Of a DNA stretch of 64,000 nucleotides, positions 44,885-55,318 are shown piece by piece. Source of the stretch: Acidobacteriota bacterium (lineage in GTDB: Bacteria; Acidobacteriota; Terriglobia; UBA7540); the NCBI GenBank assembly GCA_021838785.1, contig JAKCCV010000017.1, forward strand, positions 1 through 64,000, given 5' to 3'. Made by a program: the position numbers and the translations under genes. How positions within the stretch are numbered: the stretch's first letter is position 1; each line of letters begins with the position of its first letter. The notes under the pieces were generated by a model, which saw only the letters and a program-made list of their open reading frames with translations, ran no database searches and was not told the DNA's origin.

Positions 44885-45837
44885 ACCCGATTGTCAAATC
44901 GCTGATCATTCTTTTTCTAGTGATCTTCATCCCGCTCAACGTGGCGGCGGGACTGATTTGGCTGGAACGGCGGTTGCTGGCGCTGTGGCAAGATCGCTAC
45001 GGTCCGAATCGCGTGGGGCCGTTCGGATTGCTGCAAGTGCTGGCCGACATGATCAAGATTTTCTTTAAGGAAGATTGGATTCCGCCGTTTGCCGATAAGC
45101 CCGTCTTTGTGATTGCTCCGGCCGTCATTATGGTGACGGTGCTGATGTCCTACACGGTGGTGCCGTGGGCGCCGGGGGCGACGGTGGCCGACATGAATAT
45201 CGGCCTGCTTTTCTTCCTGGCCATGTCCTCGCTGGGAGTTTACAGCATTGTGTTGGCGGGGTGGGCTTCGGCCAGCAAATATTCGCTCTTGGGCGGGCTG
45301 CGAGCGTCGGCGCAGATGCTCAGCTACGAGGTTTTTATGGGGCTTTCGCTGATGGGCACGGTACTGTTGGCCGGCTCGTTTCGCCTCAGTGACATTGTAG
45401 CGGCGCAACGCCACATGTGGTTTGTAATTCCTCAGTTTTTGGGCTTCATTCTGTTTCTCATCGCGGGCCTTGCGGAAACGCGCCGCCTGCCTTTCGATTT
45501 GCCGGAGGCGGAAAGCGAGTTGGTGGCGGGGTTCCATTCGGAATATTCCGGCATGAAATTTGGAATGTTTTTTGTGGGAGAATACCTCGGCGTCATTTTG
45601 ATTTCGGCCATGATCACCGTGCTGTTTTTCGGCGGCTGGCAGGGGCCGTGGTTGCCGCCGATCGTCTGGTTTGTGGTGAAAACGCTGTTCTTTATCTGTT
45701 TGTTTATTCTGCTGCGGGCGGCGTTGCCGCGGCCGCGCTTTGACCAGCTCATGTCGTGGGGCTGGAAAATCATGCTGCCGCTCGCGCTTTTGAACCTGCT
45801 GGTGACGGGCGCGGTCGTTCTGGCAGCCAGGCCCTGA
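44881..45837 (+). CDS. nuoH: NADH-quinone oxidoreductase subunit H
   Basis: Membrane subunit of 318 residues at the junction with the peripheral arm; it helps form the quinone chamber. About eight helices are visible. Conserved loops include [21 protein letters not shown], written here as [18 protein letters not shown], and [19 protein letters not shown] with its cluster of acidic residues, followed by [15 protein letters not shown]. The ATG at 44881 overlaps the nuoG stop (ATGA). Confidence 0.95.
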   Translation: MNPIVKSLIILFLVIFIPLNVAAGLIWLERRLLALWQDRYGPNRVGPFGLLQVLADMIKIFFKEDWIPPFADKPVFVIAPAVIMVTVLMSYTVVPWAPGATVADMNIGLLFFLAMSSLGVYSIVLAGWASASKYSLLGGLRASAQMLSYEVFMGLSLMGTVLLAGSFRLSDIVAAQRHMWFVIPQFLGFILFLIAGLAETRRLPFDLPEAESELVAGFHSEYSGMKFGMFFVGEYLGVILISAMITVLFFGGWQGPWLPPIVWFVVKTLFFICLFILLRAALPRPRFDQLMSWGWKIMLPLALLNLLVTGAVVLAARP

Positions 45838-45892
45838 CGCGGTTCAGCCAGGGCAAGCCGCCGGCAGGCGGGCGACAAACGGAAGTGACGTT

Positions 45893-46408
45893 ATGCTCAG
45901 CATTCTGAGAACCTTGTGGAACATTTTCCTGCACGCGTTCCAACGGCGTGAGACGGTTCAATACCCGGAGGAGAAGCCGTATCTTCCGCCGCGGCACAAG
46001 GGGCGCATCATCCTGACGCGCGACCCGGACGGCGGCGAGCGCTGCGTGGCGTGCTACCTCTGCGCCGTGGCGTGTCCGGTGGCCTGCATTTCGCTGCAAG
46101 CGACCGAGGACGAGACGGGGCGGCGCTATCCGGAATTTTTCCGGATTAACTTCTCGCGCTGCATCTTTTGCGGCTATTGCGAAGAGGCCTGTCCAACCTA
46201 CGCCATTCAACTGACGCCCGACTTTGAGATGGCGGAATATCACCGGCAAAACCTGGTGTATGAAAAGGAAGACTTGCTGATGAGCGGGCCCGGCAAGCGC
46301 CCCGGCTATAATTTCTGGCGCGTCTCCGGCGTGAAGATCGGCGGCAAAGACAAAGGCGAAGCGGAAAACGAGGCCCCGCCCGTGGACCTTCATAGTCTGC
46401 TTCCGTGA
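45893..46408 (+). CDS. nuoI: NADH-quinone oxidoreductase subunit I
   Basis: Two-cluster ferredoxin-like subunit (171 residues) holding N6a and N6b. Ligands are [12 protein letters not shown] and [12 protein letters not shown]. The N-terminal amphipathic helix ([18 protein letters not shown]) anchors it to the membrane arm, and [16 protein letters not shown] precedes the first cluster as usual. The C-terminal 30 residues are charged and variable. 55 bases separate it from nuoH. Confidence 0.96.
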   Translation: MLSILRTLWNIFLHAFQRRETVQYPEEKPYLPPRHKGRIILTRDPDGGERCVACYLCAVACPVACISLQATEDETGRRYPEFFRINFSRCIFCGYCEEACPTYAIQLTPDFEMAEYHRQNLVYEKEDLLMSGPGKRPGYNFWRVSGVKIGGKDKGEAENEAPPVDLHSLLP

Positions 46409-46418
46409 GAACCTGCAT

Positions 46419-46919
46419 ATGAATATTCTTTTTTATGTCGCATCGGCGGTGGCGATCATCGCCACGTTTTTAATGCTCACCCGCATGAACGCCGTCCACG
46501 CGCTGCTTTACCTGATCGTTTCGCTACTGGCGGTGGCGTTGGTCTTTTACACGCTCGGCGCGCCGTTTGTGGCGGCGCTGGAAATTATCATTTATGCCGG
46601 CGCCATCATGGTGCTGTTTGTGTTTGTGGTGATGATGCTCAATTTGGGCCGAGCCGCGGAGGCACAGGAGCGCGAGTGGCAGCGGCCCAGCTTGTGGGTG
46701 GGACCGTCCGTGCTGGCGGTCGTGTTGATTGCGGAAGTCATTTACGTGCTGACCCACGCCGACACGCGAATGTTTGGCGCCGAGGTAGTCGGGCCGCACC
46801 AGGTGGCCCAATCCCTGTTTGGGCCGTACCTCATCGGCGTCGAGCTGGCCTCGATGCTGCTGTTGGGGGGATTGGTCGGCGCCTTCCATCTCGGCCGGCG
46901 GCTTGAGGAAAAGAGGTAG
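46419..46919 (+). CDS. nuoJ: NADH-quinone oxidoreductase subunit J
   Basis: Membrane subunit of 166 residues with five helices. The characteristic third helix ([21 protein letters not shown]) carries the YAGAIMVLF motif with the pi-bulge implicated in coupling. [20 protein letters not shown] precedes it. The start is ATG 46419, 10 bases after nuoI. Confidence 0.94.
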   Translation: MNILFYVASAVAIIATFLMLTRMNAVHALLYLIVSLLAVALVFYTLGAPFVAALEIIIYAGAIMVLFVFVVMMLNLGRAAEAQEREWQRPSLWVGPSVLAVVLIAEVIYVLTHADTRMFGAEVVGPHQVAQSLFGPYLIGVELASMLLLGGLVGAFHLGRRLEEKR

Positions 46920-46926
46920 CTTGGTG

Positions 46927-47235
46927 ATGGCCACTGTTCCCATGATGCACGCGTTGCTGCTGGCCGGGATCCTGTTCGCCTTGGGATTGGTGGGATTGCT
47001 GACGCGCCGAAACATTCTTTTTATTCTGATGTCGCTCGAGGTGATGCTGAACGCGGCCGGGCTGGCCTTCGTGGCCGCGGGCGCGCGATGGGGACAAGCC
47101 GACGGGCAAGTGGTCTTCATTTTTATCTTAACCATGGCGGCGGCGGAAGTGGCCGTGGGCTTGGCGTTGGTGTTGCGGATGTACCATCGCACGAAAACCC
47201 TCGACGCCGACCGCGCCAGCGAAATGAAAGGATGA
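46927..47235 (+). CDS. nuoK: NADH-quinone oxidoreductase subunit K
   Basis: Antiporter-like small membrane subunit (102 residues, family length). Three helices carry the two conserved glutamates, one in [14 protein letters not shown] and one in [15 protein letters not shown] chose ATG 46927 ([12 protein letters not shown]), seven bases after the nuoJ stop, with AGAGG upstream; the longer frame overlaps nuoJ. Confidence 0.94.
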   Translation: MATVPMMHALLLAGILFALGLVGLLTRRNILFILMSLEVMLNAAGLAFVAAGARWGQADGQVVFIFILTMAAAEVAVGLALVLRMYHRTKTLDADRASEMKG

Positions 47236-47239
47236 TGGA

Positions 47240-49129
47240 TTGAATCTGCTCTGGCTGATTCCGGCCTTTCCCATCGCCGGCTTCCTGTTTTTGGCCCTGG
47301 CGGGAACGCGTTTGTCCCGTCGCGCCGTGTCCATTGTGGGCGCGGGCTCGGTGGGCTTGTCGGCGCTCGTCTCGCTGTGGATTGCCGGGCAATTCTTTGT
47401 GTCGCCGCCCGCGGGCTACGCTTACACGCAAACCATTTGGAACTGGCTCGACGTCGGCAGCCTGCATCTTCCCATCGCCTTTTACCTGGACCCGCTGTCG
47501 CTGATTATGACGCTGGTGGTGACCTGCGTCGGATTTTTGATTCACGTCTATTCCGCCGGCTACATGAGCGAAGACGAGGACATCAGCCGCTTCTTTGCCT
47601 ACATGAATCTGTTTGTGGCCTCCATGGTCACCTTGCTTTTGGCCAGCAACCTGGTGCTGTTGCTGCTCGGCTGGGAAGGCGTGGGACTGTGCAGTTACCT
47701 GCTCATCGGCTTCTGGTATCGGGACCCCGCGAACGGCTATGCGGGGCGGAAGGCGTTCATTGTGACGCGGGTCGGCGATACCTCCATGCTGATTGGGTTA
47801 TTTTTGCTCTATCGTCATCTTGGCACGCTGGACATTCAGACGTTGATGGCGCGGGCGGCGCATCAATGGCCCGTCGGCTCGCCGCTCGCCGTCGCCGCAG
47901 GGCTGCTGCTGCTCGGCGGCGCGGTGGGAAAATCCGCGCAACTGCCGCTCCAGACCTGGCTGCCGGACGCGATGGCCGGCCCCACGCCCACCAGCGCCTT
48001 GATCCATGCCGCGACGATGGTGACGGCGGGCGTTTACCTGATTGCGCGGATGCACGTGATTTACCAGCTTGCGCCCTCGGCCCAATTCACCGTTGGAGTT
48101 GTGGGCGCCGCCACGCTCACCTTGGCGGGCTTTAGCGCTTTAACCCAACCCGATATCAAGCGCGCCCTCGCTTACTCCACCGTCAGCCAAATCGGGTACA
48201 TGTTTTTGGCGCTCGGCGTCGGCGCCTGGTCGGCAGCCATCTTCCACTTTATGACTCACGCCTTCTTTAAGGCACTGCTCTTTCTTGGCGCGGGCATGAT
48301 TATTGAGTCGCTGCACCATGAGCAGAACATGTTCAAGATGGGCGGGCTGCGGAAGGAATTGCCGGTGGTCTTCTGGACGTTCCTCATCGCCGGCTGTGCA
48401 CTGGCGGGCGTGCCGCTGGTGACGGCAGGATTTTACAGCAAGGGACTGATTGTCTGGCAGGCCGAGGCTTCCTCGGCCGGCCGCTGGGGTTTTTGGCTGG
48501 TGGCCGTCTTCGGTGTTTTTCTCACCTCCGCCTACACGTTCCGAATCATTTTTCTGACGTTTTTTGGAGAAGCCAAAAGCCACGTCCACAAGCGTCCCGG
48601 CCTGGCCATGACGGTTCCCTGCATTGTTTTGGCGGTGCTCTCCTTGGTGGGCGGGTTTGTGAAGACGCCGGAATTTTTGGGCAACATTCACCTGTTCACG
48701 GATTTTCTCCATCATGCGTTGCCGCCCGTGGCGGTGGCGCACGCGCGCGCCATGTCAGAGTTGGCTTCCGAGGGATGGGTGACGTTGGCTCTGATTGTCG
48801 GCTTTGCCGTGGCCTACTTTTGCTACATCGAACGGCCGGAATTCACCGCCTCCCTCACGCGGTCGGCGCTCGGCAACGCCCTGCATCGCTTTTGGAAATC
48901 CGATTGGGGGATGGACTGGCTTTATGACCGGCTGCTGGTCTGGCCCGTGATGTGGTTTGCGCGCGTGGACGCGGGCGACGCGGTGGACTCGATATACACC
49001 GGCATCGCGCGTCTGTGCGAGTGGTTTTACCAGGGCGTGCGGCGCACGGAGACGGGGCAAATTCGCTGGTACGCAGCGGCCATTGCGTTCGGCACGCTGA
49101 TTTTTGTGGCGGTGGTCTTGTTCTTATGA
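47240..49129 (+). CDS. nuoL: NADH-quinone oxidoreductase subunit L
   Basis: Proton-pumping antiporter-like subunit of 629 residues with about 16 helices and the long lateral helix. GWEGVGLCSYLLIGFW holds the conserved Glu of helix five, GKSAQLPLQTWLPDAMAGPTP and SALIHAATMVTAGVYL are the signature region, and HAFFKALLFLGAG gives the conserved Lys. The start is TTG 47240 with AAAGGATG upstream. The stop overlaps the nuoM start. Confidence 0.95.
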   Translation: MNLLWLIPAFPIAGFLFLALAGTRLSRRAVSIVGAGSVGLSALVSLWIAGQFFVSPPAGYAYTQTIWNWLDVGSLHLPIAFYLDPLSLIMTLVVTCVGFLIHVYSAGYMSEDEDISRFFAYMNLFVASMVTLLLASNLVLLLLGWEGVGLCSYLLIGFWYRDPANGYAGRKAFIVTRVGDTSMLIGLFLLYRHLGTLDIQTLMARAAHQWPVGSPLAVAAGLLLLGGAVGKSAQLPLQTWLPDAMAGPTPTSALIHAATMVTAGVYLIARMHVIYQLAPSAQFTVGVVGAATLTLAGFSALTQPDIKRALAYSTVSQIGYMFLALGVGAWSAAIFHFMTHAFFKALLFLGAGMIIESLHHEQNMFKMGGLRKELPVVFWTFLIAGCALAGVPLVTAGFYSKGLIVWQAEASSAGRWGFWLVAVFGVFLTSAYTFRIIFLTFFGEAKSHVHKRPGLAMTVPCIVLAVLSLVGGFVKTPEFLGNIHLFTDFLHHALPPVAVAHARAMSELASEGWVTLALIVGFAVAYFCYIERPEFTASLTRSALGNALHRFWKSDWGMDWLYDRLLVWPVMWFARVDAGDAVDSIYTGIARLCEWFYQGVRRTETGQIRWYAAAIAFGTLIFVAVVLFL

Positions 49130-50628
49130 TGCTGGTTTGGCTGATTGTGATTCTATTGGCGGCGGGCGTGGTGGCGTGGCTCGGTGGTCGCCGCAGCGCC
49201 GCTTGGGCGCGCTGGGTCTCCTTGCTCGCCGTGCTTGCGGACCTGATCTGGGCGGTGGCGTTCTGGCTGCGGCATCCCGCCCAAGCCGAAATCCTTCCGC
49301 AAGGGCATTGGCTCGCCCAATTTAACGTCGCCTGGGTGCCGCAGCTCGGCATCCGCTTTCACCTGGCGATGGATGGCTTGAGTTTGCTCATGGTCGTCCT
49401 GACGCTGTTCATCGGGGTGATGGCGGTGCTCTGCTCGTGGCGAGAAATTCAGACGGGCGTGGGCTTTTATCATTTCAACCTGATGTGGATTCTGGCGGGC
49501 ATCCTGGGCGTGTTTCTGGCGGTGGATTTGTTCCTGTTCTACTTCGCCTGGGAATTGATGCTGGTGCCGATGTATTTCCTGATTGCCATCTGGGGCCACG
49601 AGCGTCGAGTGTACGCGGCCATCAAATTCTTCATCTTCACGCAGTTGAGCGGCCTGTTGATGTTGCTGGCGATTCTGGCGCTCTATTTTATTCATCACCG
49701 CGCCACGGGGGTTTATACCTTTGAGTATTCGGCACTGCTCGGCACCCCCCTCAGCCAGCGAACGGCGCTGCTGCTGATGCTCGGCTTCTTTGTCGCCTTT
49801 GCCGTCAAGTTGCCGATGTTTCCGTTCCATCCCTGGCTGCCCGACGCGCATACCGAGGCACCGACGGCGGGCAGCTTGATTCTGGCAGGGTTGCTGCTCA
49901 AAACCGGCGCCTATGGAATGATCCGCTTTGTGATTCCGCTGTTTCCGCAAGCCGCGCACCAGTTTGCGCCCGTCGCCATGACGCTGGCCGTGGTTGGAAT
50001 TCTCTATGGCGCGGTGCTGGCCTACGGGCAGCGCGACTTTAAGCGCATGGTCGCTTACACCAGTGTCAGCCATTTGGGGTTTGTGCTGCTCGGCATTTTT
50101 GCCTGGAACACCCTGGCGCTCGAGGGCGCGGTCGTCGGCATGATTGCTCACGCCCTCAGCACGGGCGCTCTGTTTATGCTGGTGGGGCAGCTTTACGAAC
50201 GCACCCACACGCGCGATCTGACGCGGTTGGGCGGGTTGTGGAGCACCGCCCCGGTGCTGAGCGGCGTGGGAATGTTTTTCATGTTGGGTTCGGTCGGTTT
50301 GCCGGGCTTGGGCGACTTCGTGGGGGAATTTCTGGTGTTGCTCGGAACCTATCGCCTCCATCCGATTCTAACCGCGCTCGCAACCGTGGGCGTGCTAGCG
50401 TCCACCTTTTACGGCGTGCAGATGGTGCAACGCGCCTTCCACGGTCCCAACGTCCACCAGTGGAAGATTGCCGACCTCAAGGGCCGCGAGCTGCTCATCA
50501 TGGCGCCGATGATAGCTTTGCTGTTGTGGCTGGGGCTTTACCCCTTGCCGGTCCTCAAAACCTTCGCTCCCGCCTGGAAAGGCTTGGAGCGCACCACCCG
50601 CTCGCTGACGGCAGCGGCGAGGAGATAG
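49126..50628 (+). CDS. nuoM: NADH-quinone oxidoreductase subunit M
   Basis: Proton-pumping membrane subunit of 500 residues. Signature segments are FYFAWELMLVPMYFLI (conserved Glu), AVKLPMFPFHPWLPDAHTEAPT, SLILAGLLLKTGAYGMIRF and HALSTGALFMLVGQLYE. The ATG at 49126 overlaps the nuoL stop by three bases. A longer frame upstream would overlap nuoL and is not used. Confidence 0.95.
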   Translation: MMLVWLIVILLAAGVVAWLGGRRSAAWARWVSLLAVLADLIWAVAFWLRHPAQAEILPQGHWLAQFNVAWVPQLGIRFHLAMDGLSLLMVVLTLFIGVMAVLCSWREIQTGVGFYHFNLMWILAGILGVFLAVDLFLFYFAWELMLVPMYFLIAIWGHERRVYAAIKFFIFTQLSGLLMLLAILALYFIHHRATGVYTFEYSALLGTPLSQRTALLLMLGFFVAFAVKLPMFPFHPWLPDAHTEAPTAGSLILAGLLLKTGAYGMIRFVIPLFPQAAHQFAPVAMTLAVVGILYGAVLAYGQRDFKRMVAYTSVSHLGFVLLGIFAWNTLALEGAVVGMIAHALSTGALFMLVGQLYERTHTRDLTRLGGLWSTAPVLSGVGMFFMLGSVGLPGLGDFVGEFLVLLGTYRLHPILTALATVGVLASTFYGVQMVQRAFHGPNVHQWKIADLKGRELLIMAPMIALLLWLGLYPLPVLKTFAPAWKGLERTTRSLTAAARR

Positions 50629-50631
50629 ACC

Positions 50632-52086
50632 GTGCATCCTGTTGACCTGATTGCGCTTCTTCCCCTGCTGATCCTCGCGGCAACCAGCATCGTGGTCATG
50701 CTGACGATTGCCCTCCATCGCAGTCATCGCTTGGCTTCCTTGCTGACGTTGATTGGCTTGATCTGCGCGTTTGCTTCGCTGTGGGTGGCGCGAACCCTGA
50801 CTCCCACGGAAGCTTCTCCGTTGCTCGAAGTGGACTCCTACGCGGTTTTCTTTCTGGGCTTGGTGATTGCGGCGACGTTTGTGGTGGTGATTCTTGCTTA
50901 CGATTACCTGGAAAAGCAACCGGTGAATCGGGAAGAGTTTTACGTGCTGCTGCTGGTGGCCTCGCTGGGCGCGGGCGTGCTCATTGTGAGCGCGCACTTT
51001 GTGTCGTTTTTTCTCGGGTTGGAGTTGCTGAGCGTGGCCCTCTACGCCTTGAACGCCTATGTCTTCACGCGCGCCTTGCCGGTGGAGGCGGGCATCAAGT
51101 ACCTGGTGCTGGCGGCCGGTTCGGCGGCGTTCCTGCTGTTGGGCATGGCGCTTGTCTATGCGCGGGTGGGCACGATGGAATTTTCTCAGATTGGTGGCTT
51201 GGTCTCCGGCGGCGGCCACTTGCTGAAAGACCCCTTGATGCTCGCAGGCTTGGCGCTGATCGTGACCGGCGTGGGATTTAAGCTGGCCGTGGTGCCCTTC
51301 CACATGTGGACCCCGGACGTTTACGAGGGCGCGCCCGCGCCGGTCACGGCCTATGTGGCCACGGTGTCGAAGGGCGCCATGTTCGCGCTCCTAGTGCGGT
51401 TTTTTTATGTGACCGGAGCCTCCAGCCTGGGCCCGGTGTTTCTGGTGTTTAGTGTGATTGCCATCGCCTCGATGCTGGTGGGCAATTTGCTCGCGCTTTT
51501 GCAATCGAATGTCAAGCGCATTCTGGCTTATTCTTCGATCGCGCATCTGGGGTACTTGCTGGTGGCCTTCTTGGCGGCGGGACGATGGGCGGTTGAAGCC
51601 GTGGCGTTTTACCTGGTGGCCTACTTTATCACCACCCTCGGAGCGTTCGGCGTGGTCACCGTGCTGTCGAACGGCGAGCGCGATGCCGACTCATTGGCGG
51701 ATTATCAAGGACTGTTCTGGCGGCGCCCGGCGCTCGCCGGCATCTTTGCCTTGATGTTGTTTTCCTTGGCGGGCATTCCGCTGACCGCCGGTTTTGTGGG
51801 CAAGTTTCTTCTGGTTCGAGCCGGCGCCTCCTCGGCACTCTGGAATCTGGTCGTCATCTTGGTCGTCACCAGCGTGATTGGCTTGTTTTATTACTTGCGG
51901 GTGATTGTGGCCCTGTTTGCCTCGCCGGAAACGGCGGCTCCAAGCCCAGCCCCGTCGCCGGCAGTTTCCGCGAGCGGCGCCTCCACGCTGGTGGTGCTGA
52001 GCGCGTTGCTGGTCTGGCTGGGCGTGGACCCGGCCTTTATGTTGCAAGTAATTGAGCGGGCCATTTCGAGCCTCAAGCTGCTTTGA
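50632..52086 (+). CDS. nuoN: NADH-quinone oxidoreductase subunit N
   Basis: Third antiporter-like membrane subunit (484 residues). FFLGLELLSVALYALNAYV carries the conserved Glu; GFKLAVVPFHMWTPDVYEGAPAPV, given here as FKLAVVPFHMWTPDVYEG, is the family signature; LAYSSIAHLGYLLVAF follows. A Pro/Ala-rich loop (TAAPSPAPSPAVSA) precedes the last helix. GTG start three bases after nuoM. It ends the operon. A possible hairpin CGCTCCG/CGGAGCG (52176-52209, long loop) lies before the convergent glycosidase gene. Confidence 0.94.
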   Translation: MHPVDLIALLPLLILAATSIVVMLTIALHRSHRLASLLTLIGLICAFASLWVARTLTPTEASPLLEVDSYAVFFLGLVIAATFVVVILAYDYLEKQPVNREEFYVLLLVASLGAGVLIVSAHFVSFFLGLELLSVALYALNAYVFTRALPVEAGIKYLVLAAGSAAFLLLGMALVYARVGTMEFSQIGGLVSGGGHLLKDPLMLAGLALIVTGVGFKLAVVPFHMWTPDVYEGAPAPVTAYVATVSKGAMFALLVRFFYVTGASSLGPVFLVFSVIAIASMLVGNLLALLQSNVKRILAYSSIAHLGYLLVAFLAAGRWAVEAVAFYLVAYFITTLGAFGVVTVLSNGERDADSLADYQGLFWRRPALAGIFALMLFSLAGIPLTAGFVGKFLLVRAGASSALWNLVVILVVTSVIGLFYYLRVIVALFASPETAAPSPAPSPAVSASGASTLVVLSALLVWLGVDPAFMLQVIERAISSLKLL

Positions 52087-52198
52087 CCCTCTCCCTCCGC
52101 CGGGACGCTCGCCTGACCATCGCATTGCCAGCGGCCAACCTCGACCAATCCCGGCAGGGCCATCCTGAAAGCCGGCGCTCCGTTGACAATGCATCGCG

Positions 52199-53716
52199 CT
52201 AGCGGAGCGTCACGACGGCAACCTCAAACCCTCCCAGCACGATGGAATCGTGGGCCAAGCGCGTTGAGCCGGGCGGGTTCGAGCCGGTCTGCTGGCTCAC
52301 AAATTCCTCCTGAGCGCCGCGCGCCCCGGCCAGCGCCATCACCGCCGGCCGCGCTCGCCGGTTGATGAGCAGCAGCTTGCGCCGGCCGTCGGTCGTCAGA
52401 AATCCTTGCGCATAGACCGCCGACGAGCTTCCGCCCGTACTGACGAGGCGGTCGCCGGGGGCGAAGTTATCGCGCAAAAGCTTGAGCACCCAATAGCGGG
52501 CGTTCGGCTGGCCGGTTTTCCAGTTGACCATTGAGACGCTGGGAAATTGCGACGGATAGCCGATCAACTGCGACTCGCCCACCACCTGAATGCCCAAAGC
52601 CGCCAGGCGCGCAAACAGGTAAGCGTACAGGGCGCCACAGAGGTTCCAGTAGAAATGGGGGATAGGCCGTACCAGACGCGGCGCCGTGTCGTCCGGCAAA
52701 ATACAACCGAGCTCATCAATGTCCGTTGCCGTCCCGGGCGACAGCCGTTGGCGAATGGCTTCAATGTACCGCACCGTGCTCAGGAAACCGTCCGCCTGAT
52801 CGAAGAACGTATATTGCCAGGTTGAAGGTGGCTGGCGTGGCGTCGGCGTAGCGTAGAAATGATAGGAAATCATATCGACCGGCGTGCCCGGTCGGTGATT
52901 CTTCGGATTCAAAAAATATTCGAAAAATTGCGGGTCCGCCGACGGAGCCGCCAAGGCCATGCCCACGAACCTGATCTGCGGATCCACGCGATGAATGGCC
53001 CGCGTGATGGCGTCATAGACGCGCGTGTAGGTGGGCGGAGACATCCGGTGCTCGAAGTCCACTTCATTCAGCACCTCCCACCAGGCGATCTTGTAATGGT
53101 ACCCTGACTCGTGCCGGAGCCCATCTTCATCCTTGAACCCGCCCCGCGTGTACCAGCTCACCACACGGGCATAATAGTCGGCAACTTGGCGCAGCGTCGG
53201 GTCGCGAAATTGCTTCCCTTGCTCGTAATTCCACGTCACTTGATTCGGGTCGGCCGGGTAGGCCACAGGCTTGGCCGTCTTGAACATCCATTCAGGAATG
53301 GTGCTGAAATTCAAAATGACGGGATGGCCCCGCGTGGCACGAAGGAAGTCGAGCGTGATGGGATCAATCCGCGAGAAGTTCCAAAAGGTTCTGCCGTGGC
53401 TTGGCGGCTTAAGTTCCGCCACGCCAAGCTTCGGGTAGGGCAACCAGGGAACAAACCGCACGTCGTTGCACCCGAGCGCCTGAAGCGCCTGAAAAACGCG
53501 GTCGTGAATGGGGGAGCTGGGCCGCAGCAACGGATTGACCACCACTTGCAAGGTCGGCGTGGTTCGGGAAACGCGCACCACGTGGTTCCATTGCGCGGTG
53601 ATTTGCCCCGCGGTTTGGGCACGGGCGAAAGCCGCGAAGAGGATGAGAGCATATACGGCCCAAAGCATCCTTCCGTTCCGAGCCGGCCCTAAAAATCCTC
53701 GGCTCATGTTGGACAC
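52199..53716 (-). CDS. Secreted clan GH-A glycoside hydrolase (GH39-like)
   Basis: Exported protein of 505 residues with a signal peptide (LWAVYALILFAAFARAQ). The barrel carries WWEVLNEVDFEH, where the Asn-Glu pair fits the acid/base of clan A enzymes, and TDIDELGC, whose Glu is a candidate nucleophile on strand seven. WSTIPEWMF-like LNFSTIPEWMFKTA and MISYHFYATPTP are also usual in GH39/GH5-type barrels. A C-terminal beta sandwich ends VLGGFEVAVVTLR. The sugar specificity is unknown (xylosidase- or iduronidase-like relatives exist). Confidence 0.7.
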   Translation of the reverse strand: MSNMSRGFLGPARNGRMLWAVYALILFAAFARAQTAGQITAQWNHVVRVSRTTPTLQVVVNPLLRPSSPIHDRVFQALQALGCNDVRFVPWLPYPKLGVAELKPPSHGRTFWNFSRIDPITLDFLRATRGHPVILNFSTIPEWMFKTAKPVAYPADPNQVTWNYEQGKQFRDPTLRQVADYYARVVSWYTRGGFKDEDGLRHESGYHYKIAWWEVLNEVDFEHRMSPPTYTRVYDAITRAIHRVDPQIRFVGMALAAPSADPQFFEYFLNPKNHRPGTPVDMISYHFYATPTPRQPPSTWQYTFFDQADGFLSTVRYIEAIRQRLSPGTATDIDELGCILPDDTAPRLVRPIPHFYWNLCGALYAYLFARLAALGIQVVGESQLIGYPSQFPSVSMVNWKTGQPNARYWVLKLLRDNFAPGDRLVSTGGSSSAVYAQGFLTTDGRRKLLLINRRARPAVMALAGARGAQEEFVSQQTGSNPPGSTRLAHDSIVLGGFEVAVVTLR

Positions 53717-53740
53717 GACCCTCCGTGACGTCGCGCACCG

Positions 53741-55318
53741 TCAAAAGCCCAGTGGCCTTTTCAAATGTTCCATCCAGAATTGGCGCCGGGCGCGCGAAGC
53801 GAGCGGTATGGGTCCCATCCGCGCGCCAAGCTGCATGAGCGTTTCCTTGCCGGGACGGAAGGCTGGCCAAATGGGCAAGTCGCCACCGTCGGGGCTGCCC
53901 GTTTTGGCAAAATTCGTCCAATAAGCGGAGATTTCCCGCGCCAGCCGCCAATCCACCGGCTGCCACGGACGGTTCATCAGCCGCAGATTGTCGAAGACAT
54001 ACGGCAACTCGGAAGAATGAAATACGTCGTATTCCGGATGCTGCGGCCAGGGAATTTTCCGGTCGAAATAGTAAAGGTAAACGCGCGGGCTGCGTTCGAT
54101 TTGCTGGGTGGCCCACCGGTAAAGCGAGACGCGGGCGCGGTCTTGGAGCGCTTCCCGCAAGGCCGCGGCGGCCTGCTGAGCATTGGCGGCGGGATAAAGC
54201 TTCATGCACGTGGCCGCCTGTTTTCCGCAAAGCTGTTCAAGTCGCTGGCGATAAACGAGTAGCGTGACGGGCGGTCGGGGCCCGTTGCCGTAGTAGCCGA
54301 TACCGATATCGTCGGCCACCATGCCGTTGATGACGGTCGCTTGGTGGGGCGGATGCCAGTTCGGGCGAATCACCCAGCCGTCCTCAATGGGCATCCAGCG
54401 CATCCCTTCGGAGGCTTCGAGAATTGTCTCCGCCGGCACAGCGCGCAGTTGCTTGAGCGAAGGCGCGCCCAGTTTGGCCGCGAATTGCTCTCCTTGTTTT
54501 TCCGCGGCCGCCAGCGCGCCCTGCCCGCTGATGCCGGGAAAGGGAATTACCGCCGGGCCGCTTTCAATGATGGCGCGCTCAAACAGGCCGCCCGCGAGCG
54601 GCGATTGCATCAAGAGCCAAACGCTGCCGGCTCCGGCGGACTGGCCAAAGATGGTGACTTCATGCGGATTGCCGCCGAAGGCCGCAATGTTGCGTCGCAC
54701 CCAGCGAAGCGCCGCAATCTGGTCAAGCAGGGCGTAATTGCCGGAGGAGTGGTGCCGTGACGCTTGCGTCAGCGCCGGATACGCCAAAAAGCCGAATGCC
54801 CCCAGCCGGTAATTGAAGCTCACCACCACCACGCCTTGCCGGGCCAACGCGACCCCATCATAAAGCGTCACGCTCGCCGCTCCGGTCGTGAAGCCGCCGC
54901 CGTAAATCCATACCATCACCGGCCGCGGCGGGGAAACTGGCCGGGCCGTGGTCCACACATTCAGGTAAAGGCAATTTTCGCTGGAGGGACGCTGGGAGTT
55001 AAAGACGCGCGTCCACGGACCCACCCGCGGCGGCGCCGTCGGTTGCATACAAGGAGGGCCAAAATGGCCGGCCTTGAGCACGCCCCGCCACGCCGCTGCC
55101 GGCTGCGGCGGTCGCCAACGCAGCTTGCCCACCGGCGGAGCGGCAAACGGTATGCCCTTAAATACCTCGAGACCATGCCCGAGCGCCACGCCAGAGACAA
55201 CACCCGTCGCCGTCCGCACGGCGCGCCCCGGAACCGACGCGCCTGCGGCCGCTGTACTCAAAACCACGAGCCCGAATATCGAGAGTCCGCACTTCATTCG
55301 CCATCCAAAACAGCTCAT
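53741..55318 (-). CDS. Secreted type B carboxylesterase
   Basis: Alpha/beta hydrolase of up to 525 residues with a signal peptide (LSIFGLVVLSTAAAGASV); translation may instead begin at ATG 55297, seven codons later. The nucleophile Ser is in VTIFGQSAGAGSVWL, the oxyanion region in MVWIYGGGFTTGAAS, and the acid-His part in DVFHSSELPYVF. The ENCLYLNVWTTARP motif is typical of cholinesterase-like carboxylesterases. It is on the same strand and 24 bases before the GH39-like gene, so they may be expressed together. Confidence 0.92.
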   Translation of the reverse strand: MSCFGWRMKCGLSIFGLVVLSTAAAGASVPGRAVRTATGVVSGVALGHGLEVFKGIPFAAPPVGKLRWRPPQPAAAWRGVLKAGHFGPPCMQPTAPPRVGPWTRVFNSQRPSSENCLYLNVWTTARPVSPPRPVMVWIYGGGFTTGAASVTLYDGVALARQGVVVVSFNYRLGAFGFLAYPALTQASRHHSSGNYALLDQIAALRWVRRNIAAFGGNPHEVTIFGQSAGAGSVWLLMQSPLAGGLFERAIIESGPAVIPFPGISGQGALAAAEKQGEQFAAKLGAPSLKQLRAVPAETILEASEGMRWMPIEDGWVIRPNWHPPHQATVINGMVADDIGIGYYGNGPRPPVTLLVYRQRLEQLCGKQAATCMKLYPAANAQQAAAALREALQDRARVSLYRWATQQIERSPRVYLYYFDRKIPWPQHPEYDVFHSSELPYVFDNLRLMNRPWQPVDWRLAREISAYWTNFAKTGSPDGGDLPIWPAFRPGKETLMQLGARMGPIPLASRARRQFWMEHLKRPLGF